DNA of 64,000 nt, taken from NCBI GenBank assembly GCA_902801125.1, contig CADCGT010000002.1:71157-135156 (forward strand), written 5' to 3'. Source of the stretch: an uncultured Pseudomonadota bacterium. Its GTDB lineage: Bacteria > Pseudomonadota > Alphaproteobacteria > Rs-D84. Numbering within the stretch: the stretch's first letter is position 1; every line of letters starts with the position of its first letter. Shown here piece after piece: positions 43,438 to 51,887 of this stretch. A program made the translations under genes and the position numbers. The notes beneath the pieces are model-generated. The model made no database searches. It had not been told where the DNA came from and worked only from the letters and a program-made list of their open reading frames with translations.

Positions 43438-44544
43438 TTATCTGAACAACGGTTGTGACGGAATAACGTGACAACCGTTTTCGCGTTTAAGTTTTATGGC
43501 ACGCATCCATCCCTTTAAGACACTGTTGTTATATTTTCTTGCGGCAACCTGGACCAGGAAATCTTGGCGCACATCCAACCAGTTGTTGTGAATATCTCCA
43601 TTATAATTCATAACGGCGGCCGCAACATTTTCATCCAGTTTGTCCCTTGGCGATGTTGTCACGCCTAAAAAATTTCTAAATTGCCTTATACCGGTGACCG
43701 CGCCACTGGCCATCATTGCCAAGAACACATCACCCGCGATAGCATCTGGCAAGACACCGATGTTATATTTTTGCCAATAATGTTTGTAATATATGTCTTC
43801 GGCGTCACCCCGCGTAAGTTTTTCAAGTTCCGCCCGGCCAATCCCAATACTTTTACCCAAACAATATTCCCCAATTCCATAACAGGTATACCCACACGGG
43901 TCACCGGCGATATATCCACACCGTCCTTCTTTGCGAAATATGGTTATCATCGCCTTTTCAAACGCCGGGGATATGCGTTCATATCGACCGGTTGTTAAAA
44001 TTTGATTTTTGAAATCTTTGCTGTGCGCCGCCGGATAGCATGACCCACCGCGCGATTTATTATTTGCCACAACCGCCCCACCACCAATCGTCGTTCCCGA
44101 ATATGTCACCCCGGCGGGATTTTCCGCATTACCGACGGCAACGACCGCATCATAACCACCCGGGGTCTGGGCACAATGTTCCGCATCAAGTGGATAATTA
44201 TCGCAATATTCGCCGGGCGTCATAGTTTCATAATCAGATTGTCGTTCCATTTCCATCAAGGCCATCTGTCGTTCAATAAAATGTTCTTCGCCTTCGACAA
44301 CCAAACCATGATACGCCTTCATATCTTTGAATGGTTCATAACCACTGGATTTTAACGCCATACGGTCTGAAAAACTTAAATCTGCAAGTGTTTTTGGAAA
44401 CGCGGTTGGTTGCAGAAAACCACCAGGATTTGCCGGTGCCACCACAACCGGAAACGGTACAACATTTGATGGCAACGGCCGCGCATGCGCCACACTGGGC
44501 ACAATTATACACAAAACACAAAAAATATTATACCACATTCTCAT
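43438..44544 (-). CDS. Secreted GH108-type peptidoglycan hydrolase, 368 aa
   Basis: Predicted muramidase. Signal peptide at 1-21 (AHA-RP). Residues 47-78 carry TAFPKTLADLSFSDRMAL and GYEPFKDMKAYHG, shared with the secreted protein at 39305. The C-terminal domain (about 190-365) matches glycoside hydrolase family 108: FEKAMITIFRKEGRCGY with the likely catalytic Glu206, GDPCGYTCYGIG where the family has DPGGxTNYGI, and LTRGDAEDIYYKHYWQKYN. Extra Cys pairs in the catalytic domain fit a periplasmic location. The ATG lies about 7 nt after an extended -10 (44552-44557), so the mRNA is probably leaderless. It lies opposite the 38802-43420 operon. Confidence 0.85.
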   Translation of the reverse strand: MRMWYNIFCVLCIIVPSVAHARPLPSNVVPFPVVVAPANPGGFLQPTAFPKTLADLSFSDRMALKSSGYEPFKDMKAYHGLVVEGEEHFIERQMALMEMERQSDYETMTPGEYCDNYPLDAEHCAQTPGGYDAVVAVGNAENPAGVTYSGTTIGGGAVVANNKSRGGSCYPAAHSKDFKNQILTTGRYERISPAFEKAMITIFRKEGRCGYIAGDPCGYTCYGIGEYCLGKSIGIGRAELEKLTRGDAEDIYYKHYWQKYNIGVLPDAIAGDVFLAMMASGAVTGIRQFRNFLGVTTSPRDKLDENVAAAVMNYNGDIHNNWLDVRQDFLVQVAARKYNNSVLKGWMRAIKLKRENGCHVIPSQPLFR

Positions 44545-44551
44545 TCATTCA

Positions 44552-44580
44552 ATTATATCACGATTTGACGAAATAAAGAA
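44552..44580 (-). promoter_or_regulatory. Extended -10 promoter of the GH108 gene
   Basis: Minus strand TGA-TATAAT (-10 at 44557-44552) with a weak -35 (TTCTTT at 44580-44575, 17-nt spacer). Predicted start at about 44545, against an ATG at 44544. Confidence 0.5.
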
Positions 44581-44628
44581 TATAAAAAAAACAAACCCGG
44601 CCATTTTTATGTTATTCGTATTTTTTTC

Positions 44629-44657
44629 TTGCGCAGGCCGAAACATGTTGATATTAT
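44629..44657 (+). promoter_or_regulatory. Promoter of the tRNA cluster
   Basis: TTGCGC (44629-44634), 17-nt spacer, TATTAT (44652-44657), 15 nt before tRNA-Leu(UAA). Confidence 0.5.
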
Positions 44658-44672
44658 GTCATGCGTTCGCAC

Positions 44673-44759
44673 GGGGATATGGCGGAATGGTAGACGCTGA
44701 GGACTTAAAATCCTTTGGTCATTGCGACCGTGTGGGTTCAAGTCCCACTATCCCCACCA
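44673..44759 (+). tRNA. tRNA-Leu (anticodon TAA)
   Basis: 87 nt with long variable arm; acceptor GGGGATA/TATCCCC, anticodon loop CTTAAAA, T loop TTCAAGT, encoded CCA. Confidence 0.96.
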
Positions 44760-44819
44760 CACTTTGCCAAGGCTTTGTGTGGCGGGCAATAAAACAAGAC
44801 TGAAAGTGTCGGGGGTTTT

Positions 44820-44896
44820 GGATGTGTAGCTCAGTTGGTTAGAGCGCTTCGTTCACATCGAAGAGGTCGTTGGTTCGAGTCCAATCACATCCACCA
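44820..44896 (+). tRNA. tRNA-Val (anticodon CAC)
   Basis: 77 nt; acceptor GGATGTG/CACATCC, anticodon arm CTTCG-TTCACAT-CGAAG, T loop TTCGAGT, encoded CCA. Confidence 0.96.
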
Positions 44897-44949
44897 TATT
44901 TTCTGCTTGCAAAACAATTAAATTTGATTTATTATTTGCAACGCCTTGT

Positions 44950-45040
44950 GGGCATATGGCGGCGTACGAGTTAGCAAGGCAAGCAAAGCGCAGCCGAGCG
45001 CATACGAGTGGTGAGCAAAGCGAACAACTGGTAGACGCGC
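44950..45040 (+). repeat. Interrupted tRNA-Leu 5' fragment
   Basis: GGGCATATGGCGG (44950-44962) equals the first 13 nt of tRNA-Leu(CAG) at 45099. A 63-nt insert follows (44963-45025), then AACTGGTAGACGCGC (45026-45040), matching the next part of that tRNA with one change. The rest of the tRNA is absent. The insert has two copies of TACGAGT...GCAAAGCG. Confidence 0.7.
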
Positions 45041-45051
45041 GCGTCTGAAAT

Positions 45052-45084
45052 ATCTTTTTGAGAACAAGTGTTTTTCAAAAAGAT
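45052..45084. repeat. Inverted repeat before tRNA-Leu(CAG)
   Basis: Perfect 10-bp stem ATCTTTTTGA (45052-45061) / TCAAAAAGAT (45075-45084) with 13-nt loop, between the tRNA-Leu fragment and the intact gene. Could be a terminator remnant or an element end. Confidence 0.5.
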
Positions 45085-45098
45085 AAAGAAGTTTTGTT

Positions 45099-45183
45099 GG
45101 GCATATGGCGGAATTGGTAGACGCGCTAGTTTCAGGTACTAGTGGGGCGACCCTTGGAAGTTCGAGTCTTCTTATGCCCACCA
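45099..45183 (+). tRNA. tRNA-Leu (anticodon CAG)
   Basis: 85 nt with long variable arm; acceptor GGGCATA/TATGCCC, anticodon arm CTAGT-TTCAGGT-ACTAG, T loop TTCGAGT, encoded CCA. Confidence 0.96.
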
Positions 45184-45219
45184 TCCGTCCGACAAGGCAA
45201 AGTCGTGATAGACAGTTTT

Positions 45220-45295
45220 GGGGTTGTAGCTCAGTTGATAGAGCGCTACGTTCGCATCGTAGAGGTCGTGGGTTTGAGTCCCATCAGCTCCACCA
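45220..45295 (+). tRNA. tRNA-Ala (anticodon CGC) with A19-U56
   Basis: 76 nt; acceptor GGGGTTG/CAGCTCC with the G3-U70 pair that marks tRNA-Ala; anticodon arm CTACG-TTCGCAT-CGTAG; encoded CCA. The D loop reads AGTTGATA (A at 19) and the T loop TTTGAGT (U at 56), replacing the near-universal G19-C56 pair by A19-U56. Confidence 0.94.
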
Positions 45296-45308
45296 CCAAA
45301 TTTTGTTA

Positions 45309-45334
45309 GCCCGCACAAAAAAGTGCGGGCCTTT
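45309..45334 (+). terminator. Terminator of the tRNA cluster
   Basis: Eight-bp stem GCCCGCAC/GTGCGGGC (45309-45316/45323-45330), A6 loop, then CTTTAT. Confidence 0.7.
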
Positions 45335-45358
45335 ATCGTAAATATCTTGTTTTTTTGC

Positions 45359-45388
45359 TTGCCACGAATTGATGATTTTTGTTAAAAT
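45359..45388 (+). promoter_or_regulatory. Promoter close to the 45400 start
   Basis: TTGCCA (45359-45364), 18-nt spacer, TAAAAT (45383-45388). Predicted transcript start at about 45395, leaving a leader of about 5 nt. Confidence 0.45.
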
Positions 45389-45399
45389 CAAAGCCAGAG

Positions 45400-47985
45400 A
45401 TGAAAGGAATTCTGATTTTTGGCGCAATTCTGGGCATATTTGCCAACGCGCCCGCGTTGTCTGCGGTGCGCGACGGGACATCTGTGTCGGCAAATGCACG
45501 CGCCGCAACACAATCACGAACCGCAACAACAACAATTCGCACAAACGCCGACACCGCGACACGAACCGTCGCACCAACGCGCACAACGTCGCCACGCAAT
45601 TCACGCGCCGGCACTATGCAGATTGCACCGCGCACATCTGCGACACGCGTATCCACACAAACGGGCCGGGGCGGGGCGGTTGCACCACGCATCGCAACAT
45701 CCACGCCGCGCGCGACATCGGAAACGGTCGGCGCGACATATACGCGTGCCGCAACAAATATGTCCGAAACCAAAACCGGGGCCGCGTATAATCAGTGTAA
45801 ATCTGCATATTTTCAATGCATGGACCAATTCTGTATGTTAAAGAACGATGAATACCGCCGCTGTTCTTGTGGTGCGCGTATTACCGATTTAATCGCCACC
45901 CGCAAAAGTTTGGATGAAACAAACGCAAAATTGTCTGAATTTACCGAAAACCTTGATGTGGTGGGCCTTACCGCGGCCCAGGCAACCGCCATGCACACGG
46001 CATCCGACGGTGAAAACGCATTGACACGTGATGTTTCCGCGTCCAAGGCATTACTTACCGCCATTATGAATTCTATACGCGGCGAAGATTCGTCCGTTTC
46101 CGGCAAATGGTCCGATTTAAACAGTATAAATTTATCATTCGACACCACAAATATGTTCGGCCTTGGTGACACAGCCCAGGTTGTTGCGGCATACAACGGT
46201 GTTGAACTTTATAACGCGGTTTATCCATCGTGCCGGTCTGCGGTTGCGGCCGATTGCAATGACGCGTCACTGCAACGCGCGGTGACGGCGTACCTTATGG
46301 CGATTGAACAGGACTGTAATACGGTGCAAACGGCACTTGCCACGAAACAGCGCGAATTAAAATCCGCCATTCGTGAAGGCGATGCGATGTTGGACCTTGC
46401 CCGAATCGAAAACCGCAAGAAACATAATTCATCCGACATGACCACATGTATAAACGAGGTTGAATCCGCCGTACTTAGCGAACAGGTATGTGGCGCAAAT
46501 TATCATAAATGCCTTGATAACGGGGAATTTATCGATGTGTCAACCGGTGCGCCAATCGCGGGCGTTGTGAATTTTAATGAATTGGGGAATTTGTTAAAAT
46601 TTGATTTTAGCAAAGACATGGTTGACCAAAAATTGTCACAAAATCCAAACAATAAAAAATTCTTGGACGCATTCGAAACCAAAACCAAGAAATTTGCCGC
46701 ACCGGCATTGGACAAATGCACCGAAATCGCCGATGCCGTCTGGGCGGAATACTTGGACAAGGCATTGTTGGACATTTACTATGCGCAACAGTCCAAGGTT
46801 AAAACCATTCAAACGGGTTGTTTTGATTTAATATCGTCGTGCTATGCGGACCGCGACACGGCAATTACCGCGGCGATGTCGGCGTTGATAAATGGCGGAA
46901 ACGCGACATCATTGGCCCCGGACAAAATCGTTTTAACCCAACAGATGTGCAGTGATTATATTGATTCATGTAATGGTATGTTTGGCAACGACGTAATCGC
47001 AACATATATTGAATCTCAAACAAATACCGACACATTGGCCGCGTGCCGCACGGTGGCCCAGCAATGCTTTGACAGTTTTGGTGGCACAAATTACGAGAAT
47101 TTTATCGCCCCGAACAGTGGCCTGTTCATGGCAAATGTTGTTGACACAGACCAATCGACCGGGGGCCGAACGGCACTTGATTGGTTCACGTTGTATGAAT
47201 ATGATGCAAATGGCAAGCGCGTTTTAAATTCCGACGGCACACCAAAATATAAATCCGTGTGCGCCCAACGCATTGCCGATATACAAAGTTGCAAAGACCA
47301 AGTGGTCGCCGCATTTGGCGGTCTGGATGTCGTTGCCGCCGAACAAAGTATCGGTGATTTGGGGCAATATAAATATACCGAACCAAGAACCGGCACCCCT
47401 ATAAACGCGTATGGTTGGGCAATGGCGGATTCTGGGGGCGAAATCGATTGGGAACATTTCAGAAACCGTCGCCTGCGTCCGACGGGCATCGCGACCGAGG
47501 TTTATAACCAGATTATCGACGGCCTTATTACCCAATGCACCAACGTCCAGGGCAAATTTGTCGAAGCACAATTCATCGACCATAACCGGTATGGGGTTGG
47601 GGTGGATACTAATATTTGCAAACTAACTGCCTCGTTCACAAATTATGGCATAGAAACAAGTTATCTAGAAAATATGTGTCCAAAAAATTATACACTGGAT
47701 GTGGATGCAAACGCATGGGGCACGTGCTTGTGTTGGGAAAACGGCGGTCGCAGAAGTAAAGATGGATTATACAGTAAGTGCACCCCTGTTATATCAACAG
47801 ATTATCCCGAGAGTAATGACCAAGCCTGTCCACAAGGAACCCAACCGTTTATAGCAAACGGCGCAGGTTTTAATGCGTGGTGCACATCTAGTATTAATGT
47901 CGATACAAACCAGGTTTGCCCATTTGATGATCAAGACGAACATTGCACGGTTCCAGATGGGATTCCTGACGGCATCTTAAACTAA
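45400..47985 (+). CDS. Large secreted protein with Thr/Arg/Ala-rich N-terminus, 861 aa
   Basis: Signal peptide at 1-20. Residues about 22-140 are low-complexity, rich in Ala, Arg and Thr (TRT-type repeats) and strongly basic. Then comes YNQCKSAYFQCMDQFCMLKNDEYRRCSCG, a Cys-rich start of a long, mostly helical domain with regularly spaced Cys to about residue 560. A Cys-rich C-terminal part follows (about 700-861) ending in an acidic tail. I do not recognise a named family. ATG 45400 is used; a TTG seven codons upstream overlaps the -10. It stands alone between the tRNA cluster and lpxB, with a terminator 13 bp after the stop. Confidence 0.82.
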   Translation: MKGILIFGAILGIFANAPALSAVRDGTSVSANARAATQSRTATTTIRTNADTATRTVAPTRTTSPRNSRAGTMQIAPRTSATRVSTQTGRGGAVAPRIATSTPRATSETVGATYTRAATNMSETKTGAAYNQCKSAYFQCMDQFCMLKNDEYRRCSCGARITDLIATRKSLDETNAKLSEFTENLDVVGLTAAQATAMHTASDGENALTRDVSASKALLTAIMNSIRGEDSSVSGKWSDLNSINLSFDTTNMFGLGDTAQVVAAYNGVELYNAVYPSCRSAVAADCNDASLQRAVTAYLMAIEQDCNTVQTALATKQRELKSAIREGDAMLDLARIENRKKHNSSDMTTCINEVESAVLSEQVCGANYHKCLDNGEFIDVSTGAPIAGVVNFNELGNLLKFDFSKDMVDQKLSQNPNNKKFLDAFETKTKKFAAPALDKCTEIADAVWAEYLDKALLDIYYAQQSKVKTIQTGCFDLISSCYADRDTAITAAMSALINGGNATSLAPDKIVLTQQMCSDYIDSCNGMFGNDVIATYIESQTNTDTLAACRTVAQQCFDSFGGTNYENFIAPNSGLFMANVVDTDQSTGGRTALDWFTLYEYDANGKRVLNSDGTPKYKSVCAQRIADIQSCKDQVVAAFGGLDVVAAEQSIGDLGQYKYTEPRTGTPINAYGWAMADSGGEIDWEHFRNRRLRPTGIATEVYNQIIDGLITQCTNVQGKFVEAQFIDHNRYGVGVDTNICKLTASFTNYGIETSYLENMCPKNYTLDVDANAWGTCLCWENGGRRSKDGLYSKCTPVISTDYPESNDQACPQGTQPFIANGAGFNAWCTSSINVDTNQVCPFDDQDEHCTVPDGIPDGILN

Positions 47986-47997
47986 CATACCAAAACA

Positions 47998-48016
47998 CGG
48001 GGCGTTGCCCCGCGTT
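47998..48016 (+). terminator. Terminator after the 861-aa protein gene
   Basis: Six-bp G+C stem CGGGGC/GCCCCG (47998-48003/48007-48012), GTT loop, then CGTTTT. Confidence 0.65.
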
Positions 48017-48018
48017 TT

Positions 48019-48085
48019 ACTAACCACTAACACTAACACCCGTCGCGGCACGCCGCGCCGCGGTCGTGACGGACTAACCACTAAA
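48019..48085. repeat. Dispersed intergenic repeat, copy B
   Basis: ACTAACCACTAACACTAAC, then a G+C-rich hairpin, then GACGGACTAACCACTAA. It shares CCCGTC...GACGGACTA(A/G)CCACT with 31180-31256. Confidence 0.5.
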
Positions 48086-49220
48086 CACTCTTTAATATAT
48101 CATCTGCAATTATTTGACTTGCCACGCCATTGGGGCGAACCCACATATTGTCCGCCGCGTGTAAATCCGCAATCATCTTGTTACGATTTGCCGGCAAAAT
48201 AATACTATCAAATTCGTTGATAATGTTTTCCGATGTCGCCGCCGCACCCAAAAATTCTGGATAGACCGTGCGATTTAACAAGATATTTACCAACGATACC
48301 CATTTTACATTTATCAACAAATGCCCAATCAGTGTTGTAATTCGATTCATTTTATATGCAACAATCGCCGGCACATGCAACATCGCCAATTCCGCCGACA
48401 CGGTGCCACTTGCCACAACGGCGACATAGGTTTTTTGATATAATTCATATCGCGCATCCGCGGCAATTGGTTCCGGTTTAACCACCCAATCTTTGATTTC
48501 CCGACGAACATATTCATCGGTTGTTTCCACGGTTGGAATTGCAAATTTATACCCCATATAACCGCAAGAATTTATCGTTTCAACCACACGCCTAAACACG
48601 GGTAATAATTTTTTAACCTCGCTTATACGACTACCTGGGACAAGGGTTATAATTTTATCGCGGACCTTTGGGGCGGGGGGCAAATCCATAATATTTTCGG
48701 CAATTGGGTGTCCAACCGCAATCGTGTTAAGGCCATATTTAGTAAAATACGGGACTTCAAAATCAAAAAACGCATACAGTTTATCAAACGTGCGCGCATA
48801 TTTCTTGGCGCGTCCCGGCCGCCAGGCCCAAACCTGGGGCGCGACAATATGATGAAACCGCAATCCCGCCGCAATCAATTCACGCCCCGCGCTTGACGTG
48901 CGCAATTTTTTTATAACCGACCGCGCGAACCCCGGTGAATCAACCGTCAAAACCAAATCTGGCCGCGCATCAATAATCGCACGAACCGTTTGTTTTATTC
49001 GCCACGTCAATGTCCGCGCATGGGATAAAACCTCGGTAATGCCCATAACCGACAAATCCGACATCGGAAAAATAGATTTCAAACCACATGCCGTCATCGC
49101 CGCGCCACCGACACCGACAAAATCGGCCCGTCCGACCATGCGCCGCATTACACGCGCCGCCAATGCGTCACCCGAAACTTCACCTGCAATAATGAAAATC
49201 TTGATTTTTTTATTCTGCAT
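48081..49220 (-). CDS. lpxB: Lipid-A-disaccharide synthase LpxB, 379 aa
   Basis: Joins UDP-diacylglucosamine and lipid X to make the lipid A disaccharide; a peripheral inner-membrane GT19 enzyme. Seen: N-terminal IFIIAGEVSGDALAARVM, FVGVGGAAM, LVLTVDSPGFA, HHIVAPQVWAWRPGRAKKYA, and the C-terminal SGTVSAELAMLHVPAIVAYK and WVSLVNILLNRTVYPEFLG. All fit LpxB. ATG 49220 is preferred since the family starts right there and it overlaps the lpxA end by 11 nt; a start 13 codons earlier would overlap by 50. Lipid A synthesis means an LPS-bearing outer membrane. Confidence 0.95.
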   Translation of the reverse strand: MQNKKIKIFIIAGEVSGDALAARVMRRMVGRADFVGVGGAAMTACGLKSIFPMSDLSVMGITEVLSHARTLTWRIKQTVRAIIDARPDLVLTVDSPGFARSVIKKLRTSSAGRELIAAGLRFHHIVAPQVWAWRPGRAKKYARTFDKLYAFFDFEVPYFTKYGLNTIAVGHPIAENIMDLPPAPKVRDKIITLVPGSRISEVKKLLPVFRRVVETINSCGYMGYKFAIPTVETTDEYVRREIKDWVVKPEPIAADARYELYQKTYVAVVASGTVSAELAMLHVPAIVAYKMNRITTLIGHLLINVKWVSLVNILLNRTVYPEFLGAAATSENIINEFDSIILPANRNKMIADLHAADNMWVRPNGVASQIIADDILKSV

Positions 49221-50013
49221 TACCCGATGTTCCAATGCCACGTTTTGAACGATTTTCAATAAAATCTATGGCATCCATTGCGTATTTGTTATTTTTAACA
49301 TCGCGCCGGACGCGGGCAAGGCGTTCTTCTACCGTGCCACCCGTTTCACGAAACACCGCATTATAAACCGAATGAATCGCGTGCATATCTTCGTTTGTGA
49401 ACCCATGTCGCATCAACCCGACACGATTTATTGTCCGATATGTCGCACGGGGTCCATCATAAATCGCGTATGGCAAAATGTCATTAGACACCCCCGACAT
49501 TCCACCGATAAAGGCATTACGACCAATACGCGCGAATTGCAAAACCATAACATCGCCCGACAAAATTGCGAAATCTTCAACCTCTACATGGCCGGCAACC
49601 TGGACCAGGTTAGACATAACCACACTGTTTCCAATCTTGCAATCATGGCCCACATGTGCATTCACCATAATCTGGCAATCGTCGCCAATAACCGTTCCGT
49701 CCGACGCCGGCGTTCCAGAATGAATTGTCACATATTCGCGAATGCGACAACGTTTCCCAATGCGCAGTCCCGTCATTGCGGCTTCATCTTGCCATTTTAA
49801 ATCCTGGCTCATTACGCCAAGGACGGCAAACGGATAAACGATTGAATCGTCACCGATTGATGTCTTGCCACCAATCACCACATTGGAAACCAATTCTACG
49901 CGTTCGCCCAAGACCACATTTGGCCCCACAATACAAAACGGTCCAATCTTGCAATCCGGGCCGATAACGGCCCCATCATGAATAATCGCGGTCGGATGTA
50001 TATTTGTTGTCAT
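49210..50013 (-). CDS. lpxA: UDP-GlcNAc acyltransferase LpxA, 267 aa
   Basis: First enzyme of lipid A synthesis, a cytoplasmic trimer that moves a hydroxyacyl chain from ACP to UDP-GlcNAc. The N-terminal two-thirds are hexapeptide repeats of a left-handed beta-helix (IHPTAIIHDGAVIGPDCKIG...). EYVTIHSGTP holds the catalytic His, and the C-terminal helical domain is present (GLMRHGFTNEDMHAIHSVYNAVF). Length is typical. The usual upstream partners lpxD and fabZ are missing; a polytopic membrane protein lies 82 bp upstream on the same strand. lpxB follows with overlapping ends. Confidence 0.96.
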   Translation of the reverse strand: MTTNIHPTAIIHDGAVIGPDCKIGPFCIVGPNVVLGERVELVSNVVIGGKTSIGDDSIVYPFAVLGVMSQDLKWQDEAAMTGLRIGKRCRIREYVTIHSGTPASDGTVIGDDCQIMVNAHVGHDCKIGNSVVMSNLVQVAGHVEVEDFAILSGDVMVLQFARIGRNAFIGGMSGVSNDILPYAIYDGPRATYRTINRVGLMRHGFTNEDMHAIHSVYNAVFRETGGTVEERLARVRRDVKNNKYAMDAIDFIENRSKRGIGTSGNAE

Positions 50014-50095
50014 ATTCTTTCACCATAATTTACCAGATTTACCCAACAAATATACATTACCCGCCGCGATATTTATATTCAATAAATATAACGAA

Positions 50096-51109
50096 TTATA
50101 ACAGGAAACCCGCGCCACCACGACCGCTTTTATTCGACGCGATTAAAAGTATGCCGATTGCCGTCACGGTCACCATTCCGGTTAAAACCCCAAACGCAAT
50201 CATCAACCACGCCATCGCACGCGCCCCAAGTCCATCACGCACCGCCGTCGCATGCCACACCGCCATAGAAAATTGAACAAACGCCGAAATCACCGCAGCA
50301 ATGAAAACAGGAACCGCCTCGGTCAAAACGAACAAGACCATGCACAACACGGTCACAAATCGCGTCAGCCACTTTAATTTAGTATATGCACTTTGATGGA
50401 TGCGCCCGCGCGAATTTGTAATATCCAACGCCATTGCCGCCGCCGCCAATATTCCAACACCCAACACCCAAACCAAATGTATCGGCGTAAGGTTGCCCAA
50501 CTGGCCGAATCGGAATAATTCAGGCTGCATTAAAATTGCGATTGTCGTGGCCAACATAACCGCAATCGCGCACGGCACCGCACGCATTTGACGGTGTCCA
50601 TATCGTCCAACGACAAACCCACACACAACCGCACCAATTTGTAAAATTGGCCCCCACCAGTTTAATGTATCACTTAACCCCACCGGCACCATACATATCG
50701 CGAAAACCGCAAGATTCACAATCCAACGGCGACGCACACTGGCATTTGCAGAACCATACCAGATTGGCAATTTAATCGCGCGTGTATTTATTCCCACAAA
50801 TATACAAGACGCAAATAAAACCGCCGCCGTCACAAACGGAACCAGTGACACCCCATCGCGCAAAACAGAATAATTTCCCCCCATCAACACAACCCACAGC
50901 GCGGTTATCACCACGGTCCAAAATGTCGCGCGTGCCATTGTGACGTATGGCCGAATCCCCATTTTATCCATCCCATGTCGCGCAAACAAATAAATCGCCA
51001 CAAACAACGGTGACGCCAACACCGCATTCCACAAAAACGCCGGCCCCACAACGGCGGCATTATTAAACGCGCTAACTGCGCTTGCCACAACTAAACTTTC
51101 GTCAAACAT
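50096..51109 (-). CDS. Polytopic membrane protein of unknown function, 337 aa
   Basis: At least eight hydrophobic helices cover almost the whole chain, joined by short basic loops (RRRW, RYGHRQMR, SRGRIHQSAYTKLKW). No signal peptide, and no motif that I can tie to a named transporter or enzyme. A short Gly-rich basic C-terminus (SNKSGRGGAG) may face the cytoplasm. It lies upstream of lpxA on the same strand, 82 bp away, so a link with envelope lipid metabolism is possible but not shown. The methyltransferase at 51149 diverges from its start. Confidence 0.75.
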   Translation of the reverse strand: MFDESLVVASAVSAFNNAAVVGPAFLWNAVLASPLFVAIYLFARHGMDKMGIRPYVTMARATFWTVVITALWVVLMGGNYSVLRDGVSLVPFVTAAVLFASCIFVGINTRAIKLPIWYGSANASVRRRWIVNLAVFAICMVPVGLSDTLNWWGPILQIGAVVCGFVVGRYGHRQMRAVPCAIAVMLATTIAILMQPELFRFGQLGNLTPIHLVWVLGVGILAAAAMALDITNSRGRIHQSAYTKLKWLTRFVTVLCMVLFVLTEAVPVFIAAVISAFVQFSMAVWHATAVRDGLGARAMAWLMIAFGVLTGMVTVTAIGILLIASNKSGRGGAGFLL

Positions 51110-51114
51110 ATAAC

Positions 51115-51142
51115 TTGCCTTTTATTTTTAATAGATTATTAT
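51115..51142 (+). promoter_or_regulatory. Promoter at the 51149 start
   Basis: TTGCCT (51115-51120), 16-nt spacer, TATTAT (51137-51142). Transcription would start on or next to the ATG at 51149: a leaderless candidate. Confidence 0.45.
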
Positions 51143-51148
51143 ACAGGC

Positions 51149-51838
51149 ATGACCGAAAAACAAGACATTTTTACTATTATGGGTGGCGCGGTTAAAATGC
51201 GGCGCGGAATGTATAATCCAACATCTGATGCGGTATGGTTGGCGGCATTTATTGACGACGCCCCTAAAACGGCCCTTGATGTGGGAACTGGTTCTGGGGG
51301 GGTGGCGCTTTGTCTAATGGCGCGTTTTCCACAAATCAAAATGACCGCAATCGACATTTCATCGGCCATGATTACGGCGGCAAGTGAAAATTTTGCGTTA
51401 AATAATCAAACGGCCGAATTTATCCATACAGACATTACAACATGGCGCACATCACGCGCATTTGATTTAGTAATAACAAATCCACCGTACTTTAATGGCA
51501 CGCCCGCCACACATAATGCGCACCACAACGCCGATTTGGTTCAATGGACACGCCGCTGCATTGCGCGGGTTAAACCGGGCGGCATGTTCGCCACGATTGT
51601 TGACGCAACACGCGCCGGAACGGTTATTTCTGAAATGACGCGTCATTGTGGCGATTTACGTATTATGCCGTTGTTCAGCAAGAAAAACACGGCCGAACGG
51701 GTGTTGTTGTCTGCGCGGTTGGGGCGGGGGGCGCAAACAAAGATGTATTCTGGCCTTGACATGAATAACCAAAAAGTATTACGCGACGGCAAATCCATAT
51801 GGGACATTTTTGCGCAACACCGGGATGAAACACGATAA
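51149..51838 (+). CDS. TrmN6/YfiC-like SAM methyltransferase, 229 aa
   Basis: Class I methyltransferase of the type that methylates N6 of A37 in tRNA1-Val in E. coli. SAM motif I ALDVGTGSGGVALCL (about residues 42-56), acidic AIDIS for motif II, and catalytic NPPY at 110-113 are present. The N-terminus FTIMGGAVKMRRGMYNPTSDAVWLAAF matches the KQ/RGG...RP..G..P.SDA.LLA family pattern. No ribosome site precedes the ATG and the -10 is 6 nt away. The substrate tRNA is inferred from family; a 16S or other tRNA target cannot be excluded. Confidence 0.82.
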   Translation: MTEKQDIFTIMGGAVKMRRGMYNPTSDAVWLAAFIDDAPKTALDVGTGSGGVALCLMARFPQIKMTAIDISSAMITAASENFALNNQTAEFIHTDITTWRTSRAFDLVITNPPYFNGTPATHNAHHNADLVQWTRRCIARVKPGGMFATIVDATRAGTVISEMTRHCGDLRIMPLFSKKNTAERVLLSARLGRGAQTKMYSGLDMNNQKVLRDGKSIWDIFAQHRDETR

Positions 51839-51849
51839 ATTGTGATTTC

Positions 51850-51878
51850 TTGACTAATCGATATTATTTTACTATGCT
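51850..51878 (+). promoter_or_regulatory. Promoter at the M23 peptidase start
   Basis: TTGACT (51850-51855), 17-nt spacer, TATGCT (51873-51878). Predicted start at about 51885, next to ATG 51888, with no ribosome site. Confidence 0.5.
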
Positions 51879-51887
51879 GTGCATGTT

